Positions 1 through 6,645 of a stretch of 10,686 nt of DNA are shown one piece after another. The position numbers and the translations under genes are program-made. The stretch is from positions 1 through 10,686 of the forward strand of contig CAJLFQ010000075.1 in the NCBI GenBank assembly GCA_905205975.1. Reading direction: 5' to 3'. Position 1 is the stretch's first letter. The number at the start of each line of letters is the position of its first letter. The notes beneath the pieces were generated by a model. It was not told where the DNA came from and did no database searches. It saw only the letters and a program-made list of their open reading frames with translations. The stretch is from an uncultured Eubacteriales bacterium. GTDB lineage: Bacteria > Bacillota > Clostridia > Oscillospirales > QAMX01.

Positions 1-1089
1 AAATCGACCGACTGCAAAACGGCGAGGTTTCCAAAGGCGTGCCAGCGTCCCCTGATACATCGGGTTCGGCAGGTCAAAATACGAGAAGTAACGCTTCAGG
101 TAGGTGTGATTCAACAGAGCAAGCTGGCCGGAAGAGACGATTTCGGAGACGGCCGTCAGCAGCAGCATGATACAGGCGACATACTGCGCGATGGAACCGA
201 CGGAAAGGTTTCCGCGGAGCGCTGCGGCAATCAGCAGCAGATACACGCCGAAACGCAGGGCGTACTGCGCCAGCGTGGCAATTAGATTCAGCCGGGCGCA
301 GTGCAGGCGCATGGTCTGCTCTGCATTGCACAGGTTATCATAGATCTCTCCCTCATAATGAACAAGCGGCTTTTCCATGCCGTACAGCCGGATATCCATG
401 CCGCTGGTATAACGGCTGAAATACTGAAAGAATTTTTCAAGCACGATATTATACTGCGTGCAGTCTGCATAATAGGCCAACCGATGCCTGGCGGCCTTCG
501 CGTTGATCGGAATGCGCAGCAAAAGCGTCAGCAGCACGCCGCCGATCAGGGCGGCCTTCGCCCAAAGGGGGATTGCGCCCGCTGCAAAAAAGGAAGCCGT
601 CAAAGAGAAGGATGCCAGAACCTGTACCAAAGCGCTGATCAGCCGGTCCATGGCGCTTGTCAGATAAAAAATATTGTACCCGGTGTTGGTTTCTACCTGG
701 ATCCGTTCGCATAAAAGCGCCACATCGCGGTCCTCGATGGAGGCATAGGAGAGATGCATTGCCTTCTGTGCATAACGCCATTCATGCGTGCAGAACGTTT
801 CAGACGAGCCGATATTTCTTTGTGCCGACAGATAGGAGTGCAGCACGCCGAACAAAGCGGTCAGCCCGATGGCCAGTGCGGCGTACAGCGCCAGTGTTGA
901 TCGCGGCGCACCGGCCGCCAGAGCGTCAATCAGGCGTGCGGAGAAGAAAATCGGCACATAGGGCGTCAGCGCCGAGACGATGCAGTCCAACAGCAACGCG
1001 CAGAAATAGCGGCGGCTCAGCGAATACAAGAGGTGTATGGCCCGGCGGCCAAGGGAGAGATGCTCTTTCCATGTCAGATGTTCTGTCAT
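1..1089 (-). CDS. ABC exporter half-transporter, transmembrane part (partial, 3' end beyond window)
   Basis: Only the first 363 codons are present, and the reading frame stays open to the left edge. The visible protein is the membrane domain of a half-size (TMD-NBD) ABC exporter. Hydrophobic segments lie at roughly residues 28-50, 65-87, 148-170, 176-194, 270-292 and 298-320, which fits the six helices of a type IV exporter fold. The ATP-binding domain should follow outside the window. The ATG at 1089 overlaps the stop of the upstream transporter gene in an ATGA arrangement, and a GGGAGG ribosome binding site lies inside the end of that gene, so the two are probably translationally coupled and form a heterodimer. 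The charged intracellular loop around residues 225-245 (MDIRLYGMEK) matches a loop in the partner (AKDIRIYCM), showing that the two genes are paralogues. Substrate is unknown; a peptide or drug is typical for this family. The last 15 or so residues read less like a normal TMD-NBD linker, but the edge prevents judgement. Confidence 0.88.
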   Translation of the reverse strand, partial: MTEHLTWKEHLSLGRRAIHLLYSLSRRYFCALLLDCIVSALTPYVPIFFSARLIDALAAGAPRSTLALYAALAIGLTALFGVLHSYLSAQRNIGSSETFCTHEWRYAQKAMHLSYASIEDRDVALLCERIQVETNTGYNIFYLTSAMDRLISALVQVLASFSLTASFFAAGAIPLWAKAALIGGVLLTLLLRIPINAKAARHRLAYYADCTQYNIVLEKFFQYFSRYTSGMDIRLYGMEKPLVHYEGEIYDNLCNAEQTMRLHCARLNLIATLAQYALRFGVYLLLIAAALRGNLSVGSIAQYVACIMLLLTAVSEIVSSGQLALLNHTYLKRYFSYFDLPNPMYQGTLARLWKPRRFAVGRF

Positions 1090-2954
1090 GCTTGTGCGCC
1101 TCCCTTACTTGTTTCAGCGTCATGTTCCGGGCTGTAATCGTCCCGGTACCAGCAGCTCTGGATTTCATAGAGCTTTGCATAGGCGCCGCCCTGCGCAATC
1201 AGCGCTTCATGCGTGCCTTCTTCGATGATTTTCCCGTCCGCCAAAAAGAGGATGCGGTCGCAGAAACGCGTCGAGGCCAGGCGGTGCGAGATGAAAAGCG
1301 ACGTCTTGCCCGCAGTCATGTCGCGGTAGGCGAGATAAATGTTGTTTTCAGCGATCGGGTCCAGCGCTGCCGTCGGCTCGTCCAGCACCAATACTGGTGC
1401 GTTTTTATAAAGTGCGCGCGCCATCATGAGCTTCTGTGCTTCGCCGCCGGAAAGTTCGATGCCGTCCGCGTGAACCTGCTTGTCCAAATGGGTATTGACG
1501 CCGTTCGGCAGGGCGTCCAGCTTGCTGCCGAGTCCGGCGCGGCGCATACAGGCCTCCGCCCGCGTTCTGTCCACCTGATCGCCGAATGCGCCGGCGACGG
1601 TTTCCGCCAGCGAGAAAAAAGCCGTCTGCACCGTCTGAAACACCGGAGAAAACAAGCGGTAGTAATCCGCCCGCAGAAAATCGGCAGCCGGAATGCCGTC
1701 AACCCGGATTTCGCCGGAAGACGGCTCATACAGCCCGCACAGCAGCTTGACCAGCGTGGTTTTTCCGGCGCCGTTCATGCCGACCAGGGCGATCCGCTCT
1801 CCCGGATGAAAGGTGAGGCAGATGTCGTCGAGCGTATTCTGCTCGGCGCCGTCATAGCGGAACGAAACGTGATCCAATATGATTTCCGGCGCATGGCCGC
1901 ACAGCGCCTCTGCATGCGCCGTGCCTGTGCCGTCACGGTCGGGCAGGTCGAGATATTCGCGGAAGTCGCTGATGACGAGGCTGGCTGCATGCAGATCGCC
2001 CCATGCGCGCACGATGTCTGCAATGTGTCCGGCAAACCCGGAGACCGCCGCGAAATACAGCACAAACTGTTCCACTGTAATCGCACCGCGCAGCGCCATG
2101 GCGATCAAAATGGCATAGGCCGCGCCATCCCGCAGGAGGATGATGCCGAGGTCGGGCAGACGGGAGGCAAACTGCCGCAGGTTCAGCCGCCGTTCCCATG
2201 CGATGTGTTTGTTCAGCAGATCGCGGTAGATTGTTTTCAGCCAGTCGGACATGCAGTAGATGCGGATGTCTTTTGCGGCGGCGAAATCCGCGGTGCGCCC
2301 GGTGATATAATCGAGCTTTCGGGAAATGTCTGTGCGTTCTGCGCGCGTTTGGTATTCATAACGCTGATAAGCCCGGGCGCAAAACCAGTTGACCAATGGC
2401 GCTGCCGTCAAAAACAGCACAAGCCATGGGCTGACGAAGGAAATCACCGTGCCGAACAGGATGTAGCAGAGGATGCTCTGCACAAGCTGCATGCTTGTCT
2501 GCGGCACTTCGATCAGTTTCACGACGCCGTTGGACATCCATGTCGCAGCCTGTGCGCGCTTAAAAAGATCGCGCGTTTCCTTCTTTTCATATGTCTGATA
2601 GAAGCAGTGCATGGATTTCTGGCTCAAAAGAACGTCTTGACGGAACCGATACCGGTTGACGTAAGCCCCCAGAACGGTCGAGAAAAAGTCTTTCAGCGCG
2701 GTGGCAGCCAGCATAGCGCCGAGCAGCAGTGCAACGGCCGCAGCCGCATGTGCAAACGTTTGGCCGCCGGTCACTTCGGCGACAACAAGCGACGGCAGCC
2801 GAATTTCGGCCCACGCCAGAAAAACGGCAAGTGGGACGCCAGCCGCCATGAGCCAGAAGGACTGCGGCGTGCTGCAAAGCATTTCACGGAAGCTCCAGAA
2901 CGCGTTGCTCCAAGCCGAACGATACGGTTTCTTCTGATCGGTTTTACGTTTCAA
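1086..2954 (-). CDS. ABC exporter half-transporter, complete TMD-NBD (622 aa)
   Basis: A complete half-size ABC exporter subunit. Residues 30-315 form the membrane domain, with hydrophobic stretches near 34-60, 70-88, 157-192, 267-289 and 295-312. Residues 355-600 form the nucleotide-binding domain: Walker A GMNGAGKT at 392-399, Q-loop Gln440, signature LSGGE at 501-505, Walker B VLVLDE at 521-526 with catalytic Glu526, and switch His557 in FISHRL. All ATPase residues look intact, so this subunit should hydrolyse ATP. I chose the TTG at 2954 because AGAAAGGGG lies 9 nt upstream and the frame upstream of it reads through the intergenic hairpin with no family-like residues. The next gene overlaps its stop by ATGA, so the two subunits probably act as a heterodimer in the cytoplasmic membrane. 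It lies 101 nt after the histidine kinase gene, beyond a hairpin and LytTR-like repeats, which suggests control by that two-component system. The exported molecule cannot be told from sequence. Confidence 0.92.
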   Translation of the reverse strand: MKRKTDQKKPYRSAWSNAFWSFREMLCSTPQSFWLMAAGVPLAVFLAWAEIRLPSLVVAEVTGGQTFAHAAAAVALLLGAMLAATALKDFFSTVLGAYVNRYRFRQDVLLSQKSMHCFYQTYEKKETRDLFKRAQAATWMSNGVVKLIEVPQTSMQLVQSILCYILFGTVISFVSPWLVLFLTAAPLVNWFCARAYQRYEYQTRAERTDISRKLDYITGRTADFAAAKDIRIYCMSDWLKTIYRDLLNKHIAWERRLNLRQFASRLPDLGIILLRDGAAYAILIAMALRGAITVEQFVLYFAAVSGFAGHIADIVRAWGDLHAASLVISDFREYLDLPDRDGTGTAHAEALCGHAPEIILDHVSFRYDGAEQNTLDDICLTFHPGERIALVGMNGAGKTTLVKLLCGLYEPSSGEIRVDGIPAADFLRADYYRLFSPVFQTVQTAFFSLAETVAGAFGDQVDRTRAEACMRRAGLGSKLDALPNGVNTHLDKQVHADGIELSGGEAQKLMMARALYKNAPVLVLDEPTAALDPIAENNIYLAYRDMTAGKTSLFISHRLASTRFCDRILFLADGKIIEEGTHEALIAQGGAYAKLYEIQSCWYRDDYSPEHDAETSKGGAQA

Positions 2955-2985
2955 ATGACATCGCCCCTTTCTAATGGACACCCAT

Positions 2986-3014
2986 AGGATATCACATCCG
3001 CCGCGCGAAAAGAA
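2986..3014 (-). promoter_or_regulatory. Possible weak, activator-dependent promoter of the ABC genes
   Basis: Read on the minus strand, TATCCT (2991-2986) could be a -10 box. The hexamer 17 nt upstream is TTCTTT (3014-3009), a poor -35. A weak -35 lying about 10 nt downstream of direct repeats resembling LytTR sites is what an activator-dependent promoter would look like. The boxes are weak and the call rests mostly on position. Confidence 0.25.
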
Positions 3015-3048
3015 AAATCGTGCACCAACTGCATCTGCCGGTGCACGA
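3008..3048 (-). terminator. Intrinsic terminator or attenuator after the histidine kinase gene
   Basis: On the minus strand a perfect 9-bp stem (TCGTGCACC paired with GGTGCACGA) with a 13-nt loop is followed directly by TTTTTCTTTT. It begins 8 nt after the kinase stop codon. This has the form of a rho-independent terminator, though the stem is of medium GC content and the loop is large, so partial read-through into the ABC genes is possible. The stem arms lie within the LytTR-like direct repeats annotated separately. Confidence 0.6.
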
Positions 3049-3055
3049 ATTGCAT
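3021..3055 (-). promoter_or_regulatory. Direct repeat pair resembling a LytTR-family operator
   Basis: Two 14-bp direct repeats lie exactly 21 bp apart (two helical turns). On the minus strand they read ATGCAATTCGTGCA (3055-3042) and ATGCAGTTGGTGCA (3034-3021), matching at 12 of 14 positions. The 9-bp cores GCAATTCGT and GCAGTTGGT are separated by 12 bp. They fit the published LytTR core, [TA][AC][CA]GTTN[AG][TG], at 6 and 7 of the 8 constrained positions. The 9-12-9 layout is typical of AgrA/ComE-type regulators. The site starts right after the kinase stop codon and lies upstream of the exporter genes, and the window encodes a LytTR regulator next door. Binding is inferred, not shown. Confidence 0.5.
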
Positions 3056-3706
3056 TTACAGAGCGGCGGGCACCAGAAATTCCGAGGTAAACGCACCGTC
3101 TTCGCTGTTGTATTTGACCCAGCCGCCGTGCTGCCTGAGGATGGCTTCCGCGTGGTGCAGGCCGAAGCCGTGCAGACCGCTTTTTCCGGAACGGAACAGG
3201 CTTCCAAACTTTTTCTGCTTTGCTCCGGCGGCATTGAGCAGGTAAAAATACAGCATGGTTCCTTTCATATGAATGGACAGGCGGAGAAACCGCTCGCCTT
3301 TGGCCAACCGGCACCCCTCGATCGCGTTGTCCAGCAGATTGCCGATCACGGTGCTCAGTTCGAGGTCGGACAGCGCCAACTGATCGGGCAGACGGACTTC
3401 CACCGTACAGGCAATGCCTTCCGATTTTGCTTGCGCAATCTTGGCGGAGAGCAGCGCGTCCACCGTGATGTTCCCGGTTTTGAGCAGGGTGTCCACGTTT
3501 TGCAGGCTGTGATCCAGCTGATCAATATAGGCAAGGGCGCGCTGGATTTCACCGGCTTCGAGCTGCCCCTTCACGGCCTGCAAATGATGATGGAAATCGT
3601 GCTTATAGCCGCGCATCTCACCGTAAATGCTCCGGACCTCCTCCAAGTGTTTTTTCGCCTGTTCTTCCTGCATGGCGACCAGTTTCAGATACGTTCGTTT
3701 CAGCAT
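3056..3706 (-). CDS. Short soluble GHKL-type sensor histidine kinase without sensor domain (216 aa)
   Basis: A cytoplasmic histidine kinase of the AgrC/VirS (GHKL) type. Residues 1-33 are charged and helical, probably a coiled-coil lead-in to the dimerisation helix. The phospho-accepting His is probably His36 in YKHDFHHHL. The ATPase domain covers about 95-216, with N-box NLLDNAIEG (Asn123, Asn127) and a glycine box HGFGL at 179-183. AgrC-type kinases usually carry about 200 residues of N-terminal membrane sensor; here that part is absent, and there is no room for it because the response regulator stop lies only 10 nt upstream. ATG at 3706 is chosen because TGAGGAAAA, overlapping the regulator stop, provides the ribosome binding site. 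It should phosphorylate the LytTR regulator encoded immediately upstream in the same operon. How it senses a signal is unknown; contact with a membrane partner such as the neighbouring exporter is a guess. Confidence 0.88.
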   Translation of the reverse strand: MLKRTYLKLVAMQEEQAKKHLEEVRSIYGEMRGYKHDFHHHLQAVKGQLEAGEIQRALAYIDQLDHSLQNVDTLLKTGNITVDALLSAKIAQAKSEGIACTVEVRLPDQLALSDLELSTVIGNLLDNAIEGCRLAKGERFLRLSIHMKGTMLYFYLLNAAGAKQKKFGSLFRSGKSGLHGFGLHHAEAILRQHGGWVKYNSEDGAFTSEFLVPAAL

Positions 3707-3716
3707 CGGATTTTCC

Positions 3717-4418
3717 TCAGTTTCTTGCAATAAACGCCCGGTTGACGGCGTCATATTTTCCGCGGGCGAGCGGAAGCTCCACACCGGACGTCAGCGTAAC
3801 CGAGGCTCGCCCGATGCGGACAATGGTTTTCAGATTGACCAGATAAGAGCGGTGCACACGGAAAAAATCTGCGCTGAGCCGTTCGGCAAAGGCGGAGATG
3901 TTTTCCCTGATGCGGTATTCCTGCGAGCGGGTGTGGATCACGATATCGTGCAGAAACGACTCAACAAACAGAATGTCCGATTCAAACAGACGGATGGTTT
4001 CCCCTTCACAGGCGATCAAAACAAACGGCGGCGTTTCCGCCAGCCGCGCGGCGGCACGGGAGAGTGCGGAGAAGAGCTTCTCCGCTGCAACCGGCTTGAC
4101 GAGGTAATGCAGCGCGTCGACTTCATATCCCTCGCCAACGTATTCAAAATGCGACGTGACAAAAATGATTTCGGCGCGGCTGCCGCAGGCGCGCAGCTGT
4201 CTGGCGAGCGCGATGCCGTTCATGCCGCTCATTTCCACGTCCAGCAGAAGCACGTCGTAAACCGAGCCGCTGGCATCGGCAAATTGCAGTGCTTCCGCGC
4301 TGGGAAAGATGTCGACTGCGCAGGCGGCATGCGTCTGCTGTGCCCAGTCGGAGACCAGCGCTTTCAGCGCTTCCGCCTGCGGGGCATCGTCGTCGCATAC
4401 GGCAATCCGATGGGGCAT
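3717..4418 (-). CDS. LytTR-family response regulator (233 aa)
   Basis: A two-component response regulator with an N-terminal receiver domain (about 1-120) and a C-terminal LytTR DNA-binding domain (about 133-230). Receiver residues are complete: acidic cluster Asp9-Asp10-Asp11, phospho-accepting Asp60 in LLLDVEM, Thr88 and Lys108 in YLVKP. The LytTR part shows the family pattern FFRVHRSYLVNL near the middle of the domain and a basic C-terminal stretch. Length is normal for the AgrA/LytR group. ATG at 4418 is chosen over the ATG three codons upstream because GGAAAGG then sits at a proper distance, whereas it would abut the earlier ATG. It is the first gene of a minus-strand operon with its own near-consensus promoter and precedes the kinase by 10 nt. 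The likely target is the ABC exporter pair, through the direct repeats at 3021-3055. Confidence 0.93.
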   Translation of the reverse strand: MPHRIAVCDDDAPQAEALKALVSDWAQQTHAACAVDIFPSAEALQFADASGSVYDVLLLDVEMSGMNGIALARQLRACGSRAEIIFVTSHFEYVGEGYEVDALHYLVKPVAAEKLFSALSRAAARLAETPPFVLIACEGETIRLFESDILFVESFLHDIVIHTRSQEYRIRENISAFAERLSADFFRVHRSYLVNLKTIVRIGRASVTLTSGVELPLARGKYDAVNRAFIARN

Positions 4419-4460
4419 TCCGATCATCCTTTCCGAAAAACAGATTCCTGCTTTGTTATC

Positions 4461-4489
4461 ATCATACCATATCGGGCGGATTTTTTCAA
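4461..4489 (-). promoter_or_regulatory. Sigma-70/SigA-type promoter of the response regulator operon
   Basis: On the minus strand TTGAAA (4489-4484) and TATGAT (4466-4461) are separated by exactly 17 bp, and TGG just upstream of the -10 makes it an extended -10. Transcription should begin near 4454, giving a leader of about 36 nt before the regulator start at 4418. No LytTR-like repeats are seen upstream of it, so expression is probably basal rather than autoregulated. Confidence 0.8.
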
Positions 4490-4500
4490 TCCGGAGCACG

Positions 4501-4537
4501 AAAAAACACGCCGGATGGTTTGACGCATCCGGCGTGT
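4501..4537 (-). terminator. Intrinsic terminator of the GH36 gene
   Basis: On the minus strand a perfect 12-bp GC-rich stem (ACACGCCGGATG paired with CATCCGGCGTGT, 8-nt loop) runs into TTTTTT. It starts about 15 nt after the glycosidase stop codon and lies just upstream of the response regulator promoter, so it insulates the two transcription units. Confidence 0.9.
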
Positions 4538-4552
4538 CTGAAAGCGCTTGAA

Positions 4553-6565
4553 TTATTTCTTTGGCGCAAAGAACCAGATGGTGCCGCTTCTGGCCGGCAG
4601 CGCAAACGTCAGCGCGGCGTTTCCGGCGGTATCGAACTGTTCGCCGGTTTCCGGATTCGTGAAGCGGTAGGTGCATGCCGGGTCGAGCGGAGACAGGTGC
4701 GTGGTGAACGTTTCTGCTTCGGCATAGGGGTTGCGGATCAGATGGATAAAGCCGCTTTCTTTTTTGGGGTCAAAGAAGGCGTACGCGCACCAGTCATGGA
4801 CGGAACAGCGCGTCTCTGTGAGCGGATAATAGTCGCCTTCCATCATGTAGGGCGCCGCCGGATGCCAGACGGTGTCGGCAAACGTGCGGACGCGGTCGAG
4901 CAGTTCCTGCGGATCGTCGCAGAAAACGCCGCTGTTGAACATCGGCCCAAGACCGTTGTGCAGCGCGTAGTTGTCCAGCCCGCGCGGATCCGGTTCATTC
5001 AGCAGGTATTTGCCGTTTTCTTCTTTCCAGATCACGGACAGCGCGCGAAAATAGGGGATCCATGCAAACAGCGCGTTGTAGAACCGCTGCTTGATCGGCG
5101 GGTCGCCGTAGCCGTAATCGGTGGGATGCATGGTGACGGAACGCCGCATCGTTTCCAAATCGTTCCGCCGTCCGCCAGATGCGCAGGAGTCGATGATCAG
5201 ACCAGGGTTGGCCTCCAGCAGGGCGTCCCAGTAGGCGAGATAGCCCTGAATGTGCTGGTTTTCGGTCATGCCGATGCGGTCCGGCGCGTCTGCCTGCTGC
5301 CAGTAGGGCAGCGGGTCAAAGTTGAAGTCCTGCCGGTAGATGGCGATGTGACCCTCCTGAATGAGGCGGTTGACGTGGTTGGTCAGCCATTTGCGGCATT
5401 CCGGGTCGCCGAGATTCAGAAGCCCCTGCGCGTCTATCCAGGACTTTCCATCCTGCTCAACGCGGCGCTTCAAAACGAAACGTTCCGGCATTTCCGGCGG
5501 ACGGTGATCCAGTATGACGCGCTCCGGCTCAAACCAGACCAAAAAACGGAGACCATGCCGGGCACAAGCTTCGCCGACCGGGCCGAACCCGTTGGGGAAC
5601 CGTTCCGGATCCGGAATCCAGTTGCCGACCAACGGCCAGTGCCGTTCACCTTTTTCATCCCGGCAGGGATACCAGCCTGCGTCAATCCACCAGATATCGC
5701 CGCGGAACCCGCGCTTGGCGTAGGTTTCGATGGCTTCCAGCTGATTTTCTTCCGTGGTGTGCGTGAATTCTTCATCACCAGCGGGGTGATAGATCGGCAT
5801 CATCGGCTGAACGGGCTGACCGGCGGAACGCGGCAGAATGTGCTGCATATACCAGCGGCGCCAGACGTTCATCCCGCGTTGTGTGTCGCCTTCATAGGCC
5901 ATGACGGTGATCCGCGGCGCACGGTAAACCTCACCCGGCAGGAGGGAGAAGGCCGTGTCATACTGCTTCGCGGCAAAACGGAACCCTTCGCCGCGCTGTG
6001 AAAACTCTGCCAACCAGCGGCCCGGCCAGCCGATGGCGAGGTTGTACCCAAACCCTTCGCAGGCGACGCGGAAATAAGGGAACGCTTCGTTGCAGGAACG
6101 GCCTTCCGTCGGCGCGATCTGTTCCGTCTCCGCGGTGAGCGGCGCAGACGTTGTGTGATAGCCTTTTTCAGAATAAAAATCACCGGTGCAGCGGTACAAA
6201 ACCGGCTCTTTTCCGGGCAGAATGACGTCCGCAGCGTACAAATCCGTGATCAGCGGGCTTTTGCTGCATGAAAGATTCCGGATGGTGACAAGATATTCAT
6301 AGACCGGAAAATCAAGGTATTCCGTCGCGCTGACCGTGACTTCCAGCGCGTATTCCGGCAGGACGGCGACCGTTTCTGTCAGAACGAGGTTGGCATCCGG
6401 CTTTGTCCGGCGGACAGAGCGGATGTCGCCGAGCATTTGGAACGGGCTGCCTGCAATGCGCATGGAGAGGGGGCAGACGCCGTTTGCGGCGTGCAGCGCG
6501 TGGACAGCCTTGGCGATCCGTGCCATATCGGCCGGGGTGGTGCGGTTCGGGTCAATGCGGTTCAT
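4553..6565 (-). CDS. GH36-type alpha-galactosidase (670 aa)
   Basis: A glycoside hydrolase of the GH36/melibiase group, expected to release terminal alpha-galactosyl residues from oligosaccharides such as raffinose or melibiose. Residues 1-250 are the N-terminal beta-rich domain, about 255-570 the catalytic barrel, and the rest a C-terminal beta domain. Visible family motifs are WWIDAGWYP (292-300), WFEPERV (344-350), YRQDFN (410-415) with Asp413 as the probable nucleophile, and IDSCASGGRRNDLE (458-471) followed by PTDYGYG with Asp483 as the probable acid/base. The usual bacterial GH36 nucleophile motif is KWDMNR, so this is a divergent branch and the exact sugar specificity is open. No signal peptide is seen, so it should act in the cytoplasm. 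ATG at 6565 is chosen because GAAAGGAG lies 8 nt upstream. It lies 80 nt after the alkylation repair gene with no clear promoter between them, so the two may share a transcript; it ends at its own strong terminator. Confidence 0.88.
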   Translation of the reverse strand: MNRIDPNRTTPADMARIAKAVHALHAANGVCPLSMRIAGSPFQMLGDIRSVRRTKPDANLVLTETVAVLPEYALEVTVSATEYLDFPVYEYLVTIRNLSCSKSPLITDLYAADVILPGKEPVLYRCTGDFYSEKGYHTTSAPLTAETEQIAPTEGRSCNEAFPYFRVACEGFGYNLAIGWPGRWLAEFSQRGEGFRFAAKQYDTAFSLLPGEVYRAPRITVMAYEGDTQRGMNVWRRWYMQHILPRSAGQPVQPMMPIYHPAGDEEFTHTTEENQLEAIETYAKRGFRGDIWWIDAGWYPCRDEKGERHWPLVGNWIPDPERFPNGFGPVGEACARHGLRFLVWFEPERVILDHRPPEMPERFVLKRRVEQDGKSWIDAQGLLNLGDPECRKWLTNHVNRLIQEGHIAIYRQDFNFDPLPYWQQADAPDRIGMTENQHIQGYLAYWDALLEANPGLIIDSCASGGRRNDLETMRRSVTMHPTDYGYGDPPIKQRFYNALFAWIPYFRALSVIWKEENGKYLLNEPDPRGLDNYALHNGLGPMFNSGVFCDDPQELLDRVRTFADTVWHPAAPYMMEGDYYPLTETRCSVHDWCAYAFFDPKKESGFIHLIRNPYAEAETFTTHLSPLDPACTYRFTNPETGEQFDTAGNAALTFALPARSGTIWFFAPKK

Positions 6566-6597
6566 AGACAAGACTCCTTTCAATTTTGGTTCCGTTT

Positions 6598-6617
6598 TGC
6601 TTCTGAAGCATTTGCTT
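6598..6617. repeat. Short overlapping inverted repeats upstream of the GH36 gene
   Basis: A 13-bp palindrome, TGCTTCTGAAGCA (6598-6610), shares its right arm with a second inverted repeat, AAGCATTTGCTT (6606-6617). The pair lies 33-52 nt upstream of the GH36 start codon. It could be an operator for a sugar-responsive regulator, but no regulator gene is nearby and the pattern is short enough to be chance. I see no T-tract that would make it a terminator and no convincing promoter boxes in this gap. Confidence 0.25.
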
Positions 6618-6645
6618 GATTGGAGGGTGTATGCAGAAATGCGCC

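Noticed and set aside
1..45. Possible frameshift at the end of the visible exporter membrane domain, because residues after about 350 do not resemble a usual TMD-NBD linker
   Set aside because: The frame stays open to the edge and linkers vary; without the next few hundred bases this cannot be called.
657..2987. A long plus-strand open frame (776 codons) opposite the ABC exporter genes
   Set aside because: Its product is Arg/Gln/His-rich with no recognisable domain, while the minus strand holds complete exporter motifs with proper ribosome binding sites. It is a GC-composition shadow.
2955..3055. A possible small peptide gene (signal or bacteriocin precursor) between kinase and exporter
   Set aside because: No short frame with a start, ribosome binding site and leader-like sequence was found; the gap is explained by the hairpin, the repeats and the exporter ribosome binding site.
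4289..6001. A 570-codon plus-strand open frame opposite the GH36 gene and the response regulator start
   Set aside because: It crosses the terminator and the regulator promoter, has no ribosome binding site that I can see, and mirrors clear genes on the other strand.
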